DNA of 64,000 bases from Blakeslea trispora (GCA_025331445.1 JAIWNE010000111.1:1-64000), one strand, 5' to 3'. Numbered from the stretch's first letter, positions 1 to 12,049 are shown. The notes: generated by a model from the sequence alone, not told the origin. Translations and numbers: made by a program.

Positions 1-830
1 CTTCAATAGTAGCCACGGGTGCCATCTGTGCAGACCAAATTCCCGGCTTTTCCCAATACTGTCAGCAGGAGAGACTATTGCAACTGGAGTTGCGAACAGT
101 GGGAACAAAGAACCGTCGAAGAAACCAGGGAAAGCTCTGAGAAGTGGGAAGAAGCAAGAACCATTAGAGAGAGAACATTGTTGGAACAAAATAATGGCGT
201 ACGATACTCTATCCTTTTTGAGTTACCATACTATTCATACAATACTTTAACAATCGAGCCGATGCATGTCTTGTATCTTGGTGTTGCTAAGAAGGCGCTC
301 AAGGCAATGCTTTCAGAAGGTGCTTTCTGGAGATAAAAAAGATCATGCAAGAATACCTTGACTTTGATTCCGATGCTTCCTGTGCCCCTATGGCCAAAAA
401 AATAGTAAAGGAAGGTTTGCCCTTTGTCAAAGTGCCGAGTACAAAGACTTCATGACCTCTGTTGCTGAACATGTCCTCTCTCCTCCTCTTTAAATGCCTC
501 TGATTATAATCTATCATGCATCTCATCAACGCACTCGACTCTCAATTGCAAGTTATAAAGAAGACTGATATCGAAGTTGCTCACAATCATTTGCTTCTTT
601 CGCTCGGGGTTTGAACAACGCTTTGGTTCTCTAGCTGTGACTCCAAATTTCCATTTATGCTTCATCTTCGTAATGCATATATAAGTTTGGTCCTATTTCT
701 TGCTTTTGGGCGTTTGGTTTTCGAAAGAAACAACCTGTTTATCAAAAACATAATACAAATCACAAGCCAGGCTTCGAAAAAACTACATGCATCGAATGCA
801 ATCCTTATCTTTGCCGAGACTTTGATTCAG
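1..830 (+). pseudogene. Plavaka-type DDE transposase, decayed internal fragment
   Basis: Conceptual translation of 19-336 ends in a block with GVRYS, ELPYY, IEPMHVLYLGVAKK, the pattern (GVRYSxLxxLPYYxxxxxxxxDPMHNLxLG) of Plavaka/CACTA-group transposases of fungi. Around 617-745 another frame gives RFGSLAVTPNFHL, then FGP, CFWAF and FERNN, which matches the later FGPxxxFWxFxFER block of the same family. The pieces lie in the expected order on one strand but in shifted frames with stops, so the gene is dead. The amino end lies outside the window. The family would cut and paste DNA in the nucleus through an RNase H-like DDE core. The family call is good, the subfamily uncertain. Confidence 0.65.
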
Positions 831-1329
831 TTGCTCACTATATCGCACGCTAGATATCTGTCTCTTCTCTCTCTCTCTCTTCTCTCTTTCTTTTCTCTTT
901 GTTTTCTTTTTTTTCCTATCTATAGTTTTTTATATTAGTCTTCATATTTTGTAACTTCAATAAATTGATGTTGTTTAAGAAACATTGTCTTGTGAATACT
1001 TTCTGTCTTTTTTTGATGTTAGAAAAGTCTGATGTTGATGACTGACCTAAAGAGTAAACATTTGTAAACTAGATTGTAAAAAAGAGTCATGTCGCAAGTG
1101 ATTAGCGTCTAAAGTCGCGTATAAAAAAAAAAAGAAAGTTATTGTGAATTTTTTCCCAGTTTGAAAGTCCTCAGGTAAGCTAAATTCGGAAAAGACTTCC
1201 TTTTTTAGCGGCTGCTTTTCAAATCAATTTAAAAAATGGTTACTCAAGTCTCTTTCTTTTCTCTTTTTATTGCACAAATATCTAAAATGGAACAAACAAA
1301 CGAAACACATAATAACTTTACAATTTTAC
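831..1329. other. non-coding stretch with a pyrimidine tract
   Basis: No coding frame is supported. A strong C/T-rich run lies at about 858-930 on the + strand. The rest is AT-rich sequence between two pieces of decayed transposase, and may be a degenerated intron or inserted sequence. Confidence 0.4.
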
Positions 1330-2020
1330 CTTTCGGATCAGACATCTTCTTCATAGAGAAGACATTTATCAGTTTGCCGAAAAAGATAGTGATCCAATGG
1401 GTCATGAGCAGCTGCAGGAGGATGGCAATGTTATGCTTTCTTTAGCCAGGAGAGAATCGAGAAAACTAAGCCAGAGAGGATTTTCATTGCCTAGAAGCCT
1501 ATTATCATAGACGATATGAATCACATCTTGTTGTAGACAATATAGTGCAAAAAATCAAAAAGATAAAAGTACTAGGAGATGTACAAGTCGCGCTTGACAG
1601 GTCGAGGTAGAGGATCTCAAATCTATGCCTACCGACCTGATGATTATGAAAACGATGACTTGGAAGGAGTAGTGAATACTGAAGGCCAAGAGCACTTGCG
1701 CGCAGGAACTATTGAATACTTTTTCTTTCATGAGACAAAGTTTATGAAGATGGTGATTACTTTCCAACTAACCATTGCTTTGCTTTTGTTAGTTGGTACA
1801 AAAATCCTCGAGTCGGTGTGGATAGCATTACATCAGGCACAAGTGAGAGAAACAAGCCTTTTCGCAACGAGTATGAGGCTAAAAGCTCATACAGCATCTT
1901 GCCTGTACATAAGTTGTATGCGCGTGCACATATTCGTCGCAGTATTAACGACAGTCTCATTATTGCGCTTCAATTAACAAGAAGCTTGCATAAGAAAATA
2001 AACATTTTTTGCTTTTAAAT
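1330..2020 (+). pseudogene. C-terminal remnant of the same transposase (likely)
   Basis: Three overlapping frames on the + strand give a plausible carboxyl end when read in order: GRGSQIYAYRPDDYEN and GTIEYFFFHE near 1605-1735, then FVSWYK, and KPFRNEYEAKSSYSILPVHKL in the frame of 1818-2018. The order EYFF...FVxWYK...xILPVHxLxxR resembles the C-terminal accessory region that follows the catalytic domain in Plavaka-like transposases. Frame changes near 1735-1800 break it. Family assignment rests on pattern memory and is moderate; an unrelated decayed gene remains possible. Confidence 0.4.
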
Positions 2021-2309
2021 TTTTTACTCTTCTAATTATTATTTCAAAAAAAAATATACAATGTATGGTCAATAGCCCATGCAGGTAGTTTTCGCAACTT
2101 CTTGGGTTTCTTGCATGAACAACTTTGACTACACGTGAGCCTACTCTAGTTGGCACAAAGCTGTTTCATTCTTCTGTTGTTGGCAGTGCGAAGTTCATCC
2201 AGTTTGTAAAAGAAGTCAGTACACTTGACGATGGTGTTAAAAAAAGTTATTCTTTTGCTCTCATGTAATATTATTCAGCTATAGCTACCTGCTGCTTTCT
2301 GTAATGAGG

Positions 2310-3184
2310 CACTTTCTTGGCTCTCAGAGTGTACCTTCTTCGTCATATTCATCTTCTTGGTCAGATGTCATCTCTGTTGTCAAGACTTGCTGACACTCTT
2401 CGTGGGTGCCAAAGACATTGGCCAGCTCTTCCTTAAACTCATTATAGGCAGTTCTTCGTCTTGACAAGAGCTATAACAATATTTCAAGCATTTCAGTTAG
2501 CAACAGAACATGAAATATTACTTTATACACTCTCAACTTACATGGATTTACGAGTCTGCCAATTTTTTTCTTTTTTTGCTGGTCTTGCTGTTCCATACTC
2601 AACAGTCTTTTTCTCGCTTTGCTTCTGACTGCAGTACTGTTCCAAAGAACATATTTCATATACTTGATGGCATTGTTCGTAGGCCACACATAGTTCGATG
2701 TATATATGAAATCTGGTGTTGGCCAAAGTGTTCTTGATATTTGCCCACATGAAACCATTCTCGGGACTCTTGATCAATGTCTCTTAGGTTCCAAGTAGCA
2801 CCCTTCAATTGCTTTTCTTGTTCCTCTAACACAACAAGCTAAAACAACAATTAGAGATTGATTTTGTTGAGATCATATACGTTGATACTAACACGAATTT
2901 GCTCCAGCTCTTTCTTAGATCCAGGAAAACCTTCATTCATTCATCTGTTGGCTTGTTATCGAGTCTTGTCTTTATCTCTTCTTAGCAGTAGTGAGATTAT
3001 CGATCAACATCTTTACTCTTCCAATAATTTGTTGGCTTGCTCAAGACCTTTCAATGCTTCCTCGAGCTTGCGCTCCAAAGCGGACGTGCTTGAACGAGGG
3101 GTGGGAACAGACGACGAGAGCCAGTTCCAACAGAAGGAATTGATCTACCTTGGCGTTGGAAGAGGGAGTACCGTTGTAAGACAT
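2310..3184 (-). pseudogene. unidentified coiled-coil gene, introns visible, frame broken
   Basis: Reading the minus strand from an ATG at 3184, a charged heptad-like segment appears (ALERKLEEALKGLEQANKL, about 3115-3060). KKELEQIR follows before a GT...AG intron ending at 2839. The next exon starts at 2838 with LEEQEKQLKGATWNLRDIDQ and ESREWFHVGKY. A frameshift near 2715 leads to PDFIYTSNYVWPTNNAIKYM, and a second intron (GTAAGT at 2541, AG at 2471) precedes an acidic tail with a DQEDEYDEEG motif at about 2355-2320. Splice sites, exon order and an acidic C-terminus indicate a once-real eukaryotic gene. I do not recognise the family. It could be a cellular gene or a transposon-borne accessory gene. 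Stops and one frameshift make it a pseudogene. Confidence 0.45.
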
Positions 3185-4082
3185 AATAAAGGTTAAGTTT
3201 ATAAAAATACTATGAAAAAGAACTCATAAAACGGTCAGCTACAAGGTCTTTATACTTGTAGCATCTAGTCTGTTTGTCTCTTTGGGTAAAAAATCGGAAT
3301 TAGAATAATACAAGTCCTGAGCGTTGATTGGAACAGGCCAAGAAAAAGATGTAAAAACCAATAAAATTTTGTGTGTTCTTTTTTTTCTCTTTATTTCCTT
3401 TTCTTTATCTTCTCTTCTCTCAGTGGTTCCAGGTTTGTATTTCACAAAAAGAAAAGAGCTAATACTAATATAAGTCAACTTGTGTTTAAAGTAGCCTCAA
3501 GCATCAGCTAGTGTTATTATTGTACATGATGCTAGAAAGGTAAACACTTTGCTTATTTGTAAGAGCATCACTACATAATATATGTTGAAATTTTGTAGTG
3601 TATTGATTAGTTCTGCGTCTAGCTGTTGTAAATAAGCTGGCAAACCCAACATAGGTTACTGAGTAAGTAAAAGGTTTTGATAAGCTTATTTAGTCGCTAA
3701 CTTTGAGTTGATTCTATCTCTAGATGATCTGTTCTGTATATCTGTAAAGGCCAAATCTCAAAGCATCCAAAGGTGAGTTTTTTTTGTTTATTTTCATATA
3801 ATAAGCTGGTTCTAATCCTTTTATTTTGTTTATTTTTATAGTAATCTGTTTGCTTATGACAAGAACCAAGCCGCTTTTGCACTTTTTCGTCTTTCTGTAG
3901 CTGTTATGACAAGCATTCAGTGGCAAAAAAAGGTATATACAAAGGTAGGTAAAAATTCTCAAACTGCAATACATTTGGCCAGTAAAGAGGCCAAAGTGAG
4001 CATGGGAACCTGGTACGCTCAATATAAAATAAGCCGATGGTGCGACGTATGGAATACGCCCAATGTATAGTATATAGTAATA
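3185..4082. other. intergenic, no recognised feature
   Basis: AT-rich sequence with a polypyrimidine run at about 3370-3425. The short ORFs here have no recognisable motif. It is bounded on the right by the 3' terminus of Helitron 1. Confidence 0.4.
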
Positions 4083-4303
4083 CTAGTCGGCCTGCTCGCT
4101 ACGCTCACAGACGGCCGCCATGCCTCCACGGTTTGGATCCTGGCAAGTCCTAAAATACGCACACACTTTAAAGTCAATTGAGTGTGGTTAAGATATAGAT
4201 AAAATTTATATTGTCTCGCTTTTTATTTGATTATTTGTAGTTAAAGAGTGGTTTGTAATGATGTAAATAATAATTCAGTTCAAGTGTGATGCAAAGTGCG
4301 TTA

Positions 4304-7300
4304 TTAGCGAAGTAGAATCTCAGGATAAACTATATTTTCTGTCTTGGTTGATTTTACCCCGTCTTTTGTATCAAGTAACATAGAAAGTCCAGATACAGAT
4401 GTTACTCTTGATAGCGCAAACATATAATTGGTCCATGAGTGAAAACAGGCGAGCGAAGATCTATACCAACAGTTTTTGAGCGGACTGTCCTTGTGACTTG
4501 TTGATAGTCATTGCAAAGGATGGTCTAACAGGAAATTGCTTTCTTGTCAGAGTAAAAGGGTACTCATTTTCAAGAGTCGACAGGGTAAATCGTGGAATTA
4601 CTTCGATCCGACCATCAACACCAGGTAATTTCACTTTTAAGAGAAACTCGCCAATACTTAGTACAGTTACTCGGGTGCCATTGCATAGGCCTCGCTCAGC
4701 ACTGATGTTTCTCAAAATCATAACAGGCATCCCAACTTTCAATTCTAAAATAGAAGGAGGTAAGCCTAGAGGATTCAAACTCTGAAGATATTCAGTGGGC
4801 ATTTGACGATCTACAGCTCCAGCTGAGTCTTCTTGAGTGATATGGTCAACAGCAAACAATGGGATTTTGTCACCAGGCAATTTGTCCAAAACGTATTTGT
4901 TAATTTCATCTACCATATCGTTCCTGGGTGCAATAATAGCCCTTTCTTGAAAAAAACAGGATCGAAGTTTGACTTAATACTTCATTAGGATATATAGAGT
5001 CAACAAATTCATGAAGGGAATGATGCTTAGGAACATACTGCAATAAAGATATCTTTCCATTTAACATGGAGTTGTAAGACAAATTGCCAATCCACTGAGA
5101 GAATGCTTGATTGACATGATTGCTACTTGCAAGGCGCATGTCTTCCGTTAGCTTGAGCTTTTTGAGACGAGGCCAAATTTCTGATGATTTTGCTAAAGAA
5201 GCTTCGACTATATGATGGCGTTGTCCGTGCTTAATAACAGGCCCTATTTGAGCAAAATAGCCCCCCAAAACAACAGGAATACCGCCAAAGAGCGAATCAA
5301 AGTCTGAGCAAATATCTTGCAGAGTTCGATTTTCAGCCTCAAAGCAATGTCTATGTTGCATAGGCACTTCATCCCAAATTATCAAGCTACACTTTTTCAA
5401 CATGCTAGCAAGGTCGCTATTCTTTTTGATTAGGCAGACCGAGTCAGGAAAGATGTTCAAAGGGATTTTGAAGCGAGAATGAGACGTGCGGCCTCCAGGA
5501 AGCAAGAGAGAAGCAATACCAGATGACGCAACGCAGACAACAACTTTTTTTGACGCCTAAAGTAATGACAAAGGGTGTTGTAGATGAAGGTCTTGCCAGT
5601 GCCGGCGGGACCTTGGAGAAAAAAGTGAGCAGTCTTAGGATTGCTGGAAATATTATCAATTATTTCATCAAACGCTGCTTTTTGCCCAGTGTTCATCATA
5701 GATATTTTTTGCTGGTAGTTTGCTTCTTCGATATTTATATCGTATGTCATTTCGGTTTGAAGAACAGCATTACTGCTAATTTCGCCGATCTGTTCCATTA
5801 ATTATCGCCAATCAAATAGTGGTTGAGGCATGTTGAAATCGGCAAGAGTCTTACCAGCATCTATAAGAGCTTGTTCAAGCAGATATAAGCCATAGTCAAG
5901 CTTGGGTAAGTCTTTATGAAAAGCATATTCTGTTTCGTGACTATTGAGTTGATCAGTGAACCCCAATTGTCCATACGAACATCAAGATCATCACAAATGC
6001 TCAAGCAAAATTCATTCCAAAGTGCAGCAGGTTGATTCAATTCTTGATACAGCAGGGCTGAAATGAATAAAGAACGTAAACTTGAGCCAGAGACAAACAC
6101 AACAGCTTCAGAGAAGCATTTGAACCATTCCTGGTCATCTTCGATCAAATGCAATGCTTGACATGCTTCCCGGAATGTAGCGTATACAAAACCGTTGACA
6201 GTTCTTAAATCTTGAAACGAAGTAGGACCACGAACAACGGTGAGTAATAAGCGCAGAAAGAATCTTTCGCCGGTGTTGGTGTACAGTAATACATTCTTCC
6301 TACAGCAAAACCTTTTTTTCTTGCTTGCCATTTTTTTCACTTCTTTTCCATGTGAAATAAGATGGGAACTCTTGGTATAAATAACCACGTCCGTTCTCAT
6401 TTACTGCATTGTATTTGAAGAAAACCATCAAGGTAGAATGCGTATTGTCAAGAGTTAGCTGAATTTCTTCTGCACTTGCCTCAGGAGCAAAATAAACAGG
6501 CTGCTCGTTTTCTAAATGAACAGCAAGCGAGGTAACAGAAGGATCTTCTCTATGCATAACATATTCAAATAAACGCCATACAGCTTCAGTAGGTCCAATA
6601 TATCTACTGGTAAGATATCTTTCAATCTCATCGTTTTCATTCTTTATATGTACTGTGGTGCGATCAGGGCCTTTATAAACATATTTGTTTATGTATTTAA
6701 TGGCATCGACACTACCACACAATTCAACGTTTATATGTGCTTTGTATTTCTTTGTAAGAAATGGATTGTAAGGCACAACGTTTTGGCTTGTCAAGTATAC
6801 AGACATCATTTCATTTGTTTGTTTGTCCCTAATTTGGACACGATGAGACCTTCCATCCATTCGTCTACGATATAAAGGATACGCGTTTGGCATGACAATA
6901 GTGGTAGACTGATATGGCTTTGGGAAGCTTTTGGAACATTTCATGACACCAAAAGCATCAGAAACCATACATGGACACTTGGGATTGATATTTCCACAAG
7001 GACCATGCATCATTTGGCTTGAAACTAACTCCAATAGTTCAGGGTCATCATTAGAGGGCAGCTCAGCGCAGATGACTTCGTCAATCTTCTCACCGTCTCG
7101 AAAAATGGCATCATCACCTTCAAGAAATAGTAAAAGATGACAATGGGGCAAACCTCGCTTTTGGTACTCAATCGTTCGAATAAGACCTTTGTAGTTACCA
7201 AAGATTTTCTTCTTTTTAAGGTCATGTATCAATTCACGAAGCTTTAAGTTAAAGACTCGAGTAACTATATCAGGACGATCTGCTGCGGTTTGGATAGGTC

Positions 7301-8885
7301 TTTGATTGCTTGGATCTTTGATCAGCTCATTGGTTATCTCTGCCCATTTCGGGTTTGCAGTAAAAGTAATGAAGAAGGTGGGTTTGCCGAAGTGCCTGAC
7401 TATAGCCATTGAGTCTTGATAGATTTTAGCCATGAATCTTGGACCACCTGTATAACTGCTTGGCAACACAAACTTAGTTCCGATCATACTCAAGTCTCTA
7501 TTGTCATGAGCTAAGGCATCCGTCAGACCGCTATAAACATCTGCCCGCAAACTGCTTTGATTATTTCTGATCCATTCAAGCTTATTCTGATCACAAATTG
7601 CCCAAGCATCAACGATATACTGTTAGAACAACTTTTTAGAAAGAAAAAGAGTAGGAAACTCATTCGCTCGAGTATGAAGTCTGAAGCGATAGAATGCTCT
7701 TTGAGAAAGTCTATCTCCCTGACGCTCAACCACAACATCACTATTAGGAAGATTGACAGCTGAAAGTCTCAAACCCCAATGCCATCCATAATCACCACGC
7801 GGAAACAGCAAGACATAATGCAAAGGCATGTATGCTGCATGTGTTTGATCAATCCTCTTAAACGACCGGTGTTTTCCTCACTATCATTGCGGTAAGTGAT
7901 TCGAATATCTCTGTAGCTTGGTCCTGCAAACTCAGTGGGAGTCACAGCTGCTATCTCGCTTGTAGTAGGTAAGTTTTCCGTTCTTCTATCATTTCCTTTA
8001 ACTAATTCCATAGTCATTTGAGGACTGAGTCTAACGTGGAATGGAATTGGCTCCTCTTCACTCAACGTCTGTCTCTCGTATTCATCCTTCAAAATCTCAT
8101 GTGCATGCTTGTAAATACTGATGAAAGGATTAACATTCTCAGCATGAAGCATGCGAGTGAGCTGCTCAATCAAATCAACGTTTAGGCCAGGATTGTTGAC
8201 GGCTCTGTTGCTAACACCGAAAGCATGATCGTAGATATACAGCTGTGCATATGAAGGGACATCACCTCTGTTGTTGGATGCACTCAGCGGAACAACATGG
8301 TTCACAGGTCCTTGCAAATGATACAGCTCACCATATATCATGAATGAAGAAGGGCCAGAACCAGATCGACCTGTTGCATTCACAGTATTGCAGCCAACCG
8401 AGGTAAAAGCAAAAGCCATGTTAAATTGCCTGATATTTCTTAAAAAGTGAGCAGATAACTCATGATTACCAACAAACAAATCTTTTAAAAGCTGAGGTGG
8501 TTCCCTCAAGGTATCCAACTTAACGGCACCATGCTTGCAACAGGACTCCCAACTCCAAGTAGAAACAGGAACATTGGTTGGCTTTTCGGCTGTCCAATGT
8601 AAAGCACTGCAATGTGGGCACACCTTGTCCATACGGCCAGGCGTCCAAGAGCTAAATCTATTCAATCCAGAGATATAAGCCATAGGTTTTCTGGCTACAG
8701 AAGCTCTTATGTTTCGAGTGCGATGAGTGTTCGTTCGACGTGCCTATTATATAAATCAGAGAAAAAGTTTTAATTCATAGGTTTCAAGTAATTACACGAC
8801 AGCTTTCGCAGGTTCTAAAGCGACCGGGATTAGGCATGTGAGTTCTACAACCACTACAGTGGCGAGGTTCATTGGATTCAGGCAT
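4304..8885 (-). pseudogene. Helitron 1 Rep/PIF1-helicase (RepHel), frameshifted
   Basis: Exon 1 (8885-8796, 30 codons) encodes a CxxC...CxxC zinc knuckle (CSGCRTH, CESCR). A 52-nt GT-AG intron (8795-8744) follows. Exon 2 opens with the Helitron N-terminal domain; another CxxC (CPHC) follows MDKV. The frame of 7550-6300 holds the HUH nuclease signature (GLPHCHLLLFLE, about 7165-7130) and the tyrosine segment IKYINKYVYKG (about 6695-6660). The PIF1 helicase part has Walker [10 protein letters not shown] (about 5615-5590) and SFAMTINKSQGQ near 4500. Walker B reads GGYFAQ where Helitron 2 has GGDFAQ, so the catalytic Asp is lost. Frameshifts near 7800, 6350, 5500 and 4910 inactivate it. It ends with the stop at 4304. 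Confidence 0.85.
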
Positions 8886-9030
8886 AGTAATGATGAAAGT
8901 AATAAATGGAAAAAAAGGTTAAGGAAACGTGTATCAAGTCCGTTGATGGGCGCTTTCGCAAATTACGTGACTACTTAAATATCGTATTGATAATGCATAT
9001 TATGTAATAAAATATTGATACTGATACTAG

Positions 9031-9172
9031 CTTCGCGTGAGGGGGAGGGACAACCCTCCCCCTTTAACCCCCTCCCAGCTGGCTAAAGCTCAATCTGCTG
9101 TTCCTGGCTATTACTGGCTTCGCGTGAGGGGGAGGGACGACCCTCCCCCTTAAACCTCCTCCCAGCTGGTTT
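9031..9172 (-). repeat. two G-rich hairpin/G-quadruplex modules in the Helitron 1 5' subterminus
   Basis: Two copies (about 9031-9083 and 9117-9172) share a GCTTCGCGTGAGG head, a hairpin of AGGGGGAGGG and its complement around a 4-nt loop (first copy stem 9040-9049 with 9054-9063), and a CCAGCTGG tail. On the minus strand each carries four close G-tracts (GGGAGGGGG, spacer, GGGGGAGGG), a classical G-quadruplex pattern. Further copies occur at 19677-19730, 19768-19815 and 20776-20830, each just inside a Helitron 5' end. Confidence 0.75.
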
Positions 9173-9295
9173 AATGCTCGTAGCTTGTTGCTGTTTAGAG
9201 CTCATTATCCTGTTTGAAATAAATTTGTTTTTTATTTTGGGTCGGGGCTTAAATTCATGTACATTTTTTGATCATTTTTCAGTATATTATAATGA

Positions 9296-9506
9296 TTTGT
9301 CAGTTCACCTGGAAGAGCGAGGTCTTGACAAGTAGCTAGGTGTGGCCATTGATAGTCTGCAACCATAATGAGAAAGTGATCTTGATCGTTACCGGCTAAC
9401 CATTTAAGGATAGTGGCGAGGTTCAGTCTTGGAGGCTCCACCAAGTTGTCCAATGAGATGATCTCTGTTGTATCGAACGATGTATTGAACAACACAATAG
9501 TTGACA
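9296..9506 (-). pseudogene. unidentified ORF fragment cut by Helitron 1
   Basis: About 70 codons are open on the minus strand up to the Helitron 5' terminus, including EPPRLNLATILKWLAGNDQD. The PPxxxxxxxxxxWLAG pattern loosely resembles the start of a Ty3 gag region, and a gag start from an LTR element lies about 800 bp upstream on the same strand. The link is not established. There is no other motif. Confidence 0.25.
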
Positions 9507-9507
9507 T

Positions 9508-10286
9508 GTAACCTCTGTCTAGACTCAGATCATAAACTACTAAATAAAGAGACGTATTACACAGTCACTTGTAACAGAGCTATAGAGTTTAGTGTCTAGC
9601 CTGACAACCAAATGTCACTGCTATCATTGCAGGATTAACAAATAGAATATCTAGACTCACAATAGTTACAAGATGTCATATGATAATGATGGTGATATTA
9701 ATATCTCAAGTCTTGTAGAACTATGAAGATGTCACTGCTTAATCAATTATGTCTCAATGCAAGAAGTCATAAAAGTTGGCCTGCTATAAATAGTTGTTCA
9801 TTGGTAGATAAGATAAGGTGTAACGAAGATAGACATTGTGCATCGAAGACCAAGTCACTTTCCATCATCAATAAAATAGTATAAATAGAGATAGATTCTT
9901 GACTAGTTAGAAAGCTCATTCAATTTACTTTGAACTTAATCCGGACAAAACAATAAAAGCTGAGTCTTAGTCGTACTTTGTGTTGCATACAACGGCCTCT
10001 TTCAGAGCAATAAAATAAAGTAAGATCAGATTAGGCTTATTGTGACCAGTCTATTTCTATATATGGAATTCTCAGGCTGTTGCGTTCAAACGGTACAAAC
10101 ACTGGATACAATGTATCCATTGTGCTCAAGTTACTCAGTTATCATACCAGTATTTCCCATACTATAAATAGAGACAGAAAACATATATCTGAATAAAACA
10201 TCTTTCTTTTGGTCTGATTGACTTTTTATTGTTATTAGTAGTGAATATGTCACACTTTGTCTCTTTTGTTACTGCTGAGAACCTAC
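9508..10286. other. non-coding, LTR-like sequence
   Basis: No ORF is supported. A TATA-like ACTATAAATAGAGA at about 10161-10175 followed by AATAAA near 10192 and a T-rich stretch resembles an LTR promoter/polyadenylation layout on the + strand. I could not find both termini or a target duplication, so no element is called. Confidence 0.3.
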
Positions 10287-10640
10287 TTATACAACAATCT
10301 CATTCTTGATTGTTTGGATCTGCGTTTCTTGTTCCTGTAACATTCTTTCAATCGTTGGTCTTGCTTCTGGGACGAGTACTTCTAGGCTTCTTTGAACCTG
10401 AATAACACCATTTTGTAAGTTCTGTACTTCTTGTACTCTTCTTTCACGGCCCCCTTCATATAAGTAGAAGTTCAACTCCCTATAAGTCTGCAATAATTTA
10501 GTAAATTCAGTAGACATGTCAATATCTGGAAGGATTGACACCCTCTCGGGGTCTGCCATAGCCGGATTAATCGAGTTAGATGCAGAGACGAAAGATGCAG
10601 GCTTGTCCTGAGCGCGAGAGTTTTCCTGAGATATGACCAT
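10287..10640 (-). pseudogene. gag: Ty3-type gag N-terminus, truncated
   Basis: The ATG at 10640 lies 18 bases inside the LTR edge at 10659, just after a TTGGTGGAG primer-binding-like stretch, which is where a gag start is expected. The product (118 codons) is charged and probably coiled coil toward its end (TIERMLQEQETQIQTIKNE). It has no zinc knuckle or protease because it stops at 10287 and nothing downstream continues it. The LTR matches the one at 42149, so this is the 5' end of the same family as the Ty3 element at 38206-42266. Function would be capsid formation in cytoplasmic particles. Confidence 0.55.
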
Positions 10641-10658
10641 TGTAAGCTTCTCCACCAA

Positions 10659-10903
10659 TGTAATAGACTGAGTTTTAATAGGATATTTTATGTATAGATC
10701 AAGATAAAGATGATATTTTATTCAATAGAACTATGGATATTTATACTATTCTAAAGGTGCTAAAATATATGTATTGATTTAAACTATAAGCTGTTAGTTT
10801 CTTGGCATAGAGATGGTCCTTTACTATTTAACGTAGGAGCTCATTAACAAGAGACTCGTAGCTGTATATGGGGCTGGTGCAACGTGACTGTTAGATCGTT
10901 ACA
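10659..10903 (-). repeat. LTR (245 bp) of the non-chromodomain Ty3 family
   Basis: On the minus strand it begins TGTAACGATCTAACAG at 10903 and ends TATTACA at 10659. The first ~118 bp are repeated at 42149-42266 on the + strand with a single difference noted (GGACCATC against GGACTATC). TG...CA ends and an adjacent gag start support a 5' LTR. Confidence 0.75.
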
Positions 10904-11515
10904 TTTCTTTTATTTATTTATTAATAAATTGTTCTACAAAAAAAAATATAGGGGGAAACTCTCTTGGGAACCCAGCTTAGAGGTTTCCTAAATTCAATAA
11001 TTAAAATTCAAATTTTTGACCCCCAACGCAGCACTATTGGCTACTGACTTTTTAGCTGAGTATCATGTCAATATTTATTATCTCATTAATAAACTAAATG
11101 AGGATCAAACGAGTTTTATGCAACTTATGGCATTATGCGCATGAGTACTTTTTTAGACAAAGCTTTTTGTTGAAAAGTTATTAATAAAGCATGCTCAAAT
11201 ACGTATCAAACTGGGAAAAGACTATAGGGTGCATGCGTAATATAATATTGTAATAATGGAACTGGTGTTCTTAGGAATGCTTTTTTAAAGTTGTTTCATT
11301 ACTCCAAATTTTACATGGAGTCGCTTAATATGAATAGACATTTACTTTAATCAAATAAAATGTAGTTTTCTATTAAATTGTAATGTAATCCTTTGAACTA
11401 TTTTTATATCTGATGGATCGATTTGTAAGCAATGGCAAAATGAAAACTATCAATACTGTCCGAAATGATTGTGCATCTGCTCCTTCACTTTAATCTTTCA
11501 AAGATTTTATTCATT
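10904..11515. other. intergenic, no recognised feature
   Basis: AT-rich sequence without supported ORFs or repeats. Confidence 0.4.
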
Positions 11516-11730
11516 ATGTATAACAACAGCAACAATCAACATGCCTCCTCCTCTTCAAGCGAAGCCCATGCTGCTAGAGTCAGAAGTGAATTGGCAACGC
11601 GTCAATCATTGGAGAACACAAACCAAGCTATTTACAACTCTCGACCTGAGAACACCAAGAGAGCTTATGATTCTAAGATTAGAGAGTTCCGTGAATGGTG
11701 CGATATCAAGTTTGCTCACGAGCCTTGGTG
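11516..11730 (+). pseudogene. Crypton-like tyrosine recombinase N-terminus, interrupted
   Basis: From the ATG at 11516 the frame gives a Ser/Asn-rich leader followed by SRPENTKRAYDSKIREFREW and CDIKF. The RPxNTxxAYxxKxxEFxxWC pattern is the N-terminal SAM-like/core-binding start of fungal Crypton-type tyrosine recombinases (also seen in GCR1-like DNA-binding proteins). The frame is cut at 11731 by the 319-bp repeat; I could not find a continuation after 12049, so the catalytic R...HxxR...Y part is missing. Family assignment is moderate. Confidence 0.45.
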
Positions 11731-12049
11731 TATCAGGTGTCAAAAGTGATTAAATCAGATAAAGAATTGCTGTTTATTTCAAGAAGTATAGTGTCTATTT
11801 ATATTATACTAGTCTGTGTCATAGATCATTTATTCCGTTTTGTTTCTAAGTCAAAGTCCATTGGAAAATAAGACTGAGTTAATTGTATCATTTACAAGAG
11901 TTTATACCGACACCAGGTCTTGTATACGTTACTTGTTTCACTGACAAGTGCATTTGTTTACATTATTTCTCCACGTAGATTATTTCTTTATTTATTTGCT
12001 TTTACCAAGTAAATTGGCTGTTTGTTATGCTATGTTGTACACTTGATAC
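11731..12049. repeat. 319-bp dispersed repeat, copy 1
   Basis: Nearly identical to 43080-43398 (both 319 bp, four substitutions noted by eye). Ends TATCAGGTG...CACTTGATA form an imperfect 9-bp terminal inverted repeat. It has no coding capacity. Both copies sit inside transposon genes (recombinase here, LINE ORF2 there). A short non-autonomous DNA element (MITE) is the simplest reading. No clear target duplication is visible, so an LTR fragment is not excluded. Confidence 0.6.

Larger units (their letters stand above)
4083..9295 (-). mobile_element. Helitron 1 (autonomous type, decayed)
   Basis: The element encodes a Rep/helicase protein on the minus strand. Its 3' terminus (minus strand, at 4083) reads a GC-rich imperfect hairpin (CGGCC...GGCCG arms), then CTAG, followed by a host T. 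This matches the Helitron CTRR end and is shared with the termini at 20653 and 38205. The 5' terminus is placed at 9295 because alignment with Helitron 2 begins at TCATTATAATATACT, which starts with the canonical TC after a host A. There is no target duplication, as expected for Helitrons. The 5' boundary may be off by a few bases. Confidence 0.8.

Noticed and set aside
858..930. Coding potential of the 657-938 ORF
   Set aside because: Its second half is a simple pyrimidine tract (Ser/Leu/Phe translation); only the first part matches transposase, in mixed frames.
9499..10293. Possible LTR between two ACAAT motifs
   Set aside because: The interval would begin with AG instead of TG, and no second copy exists in the window.
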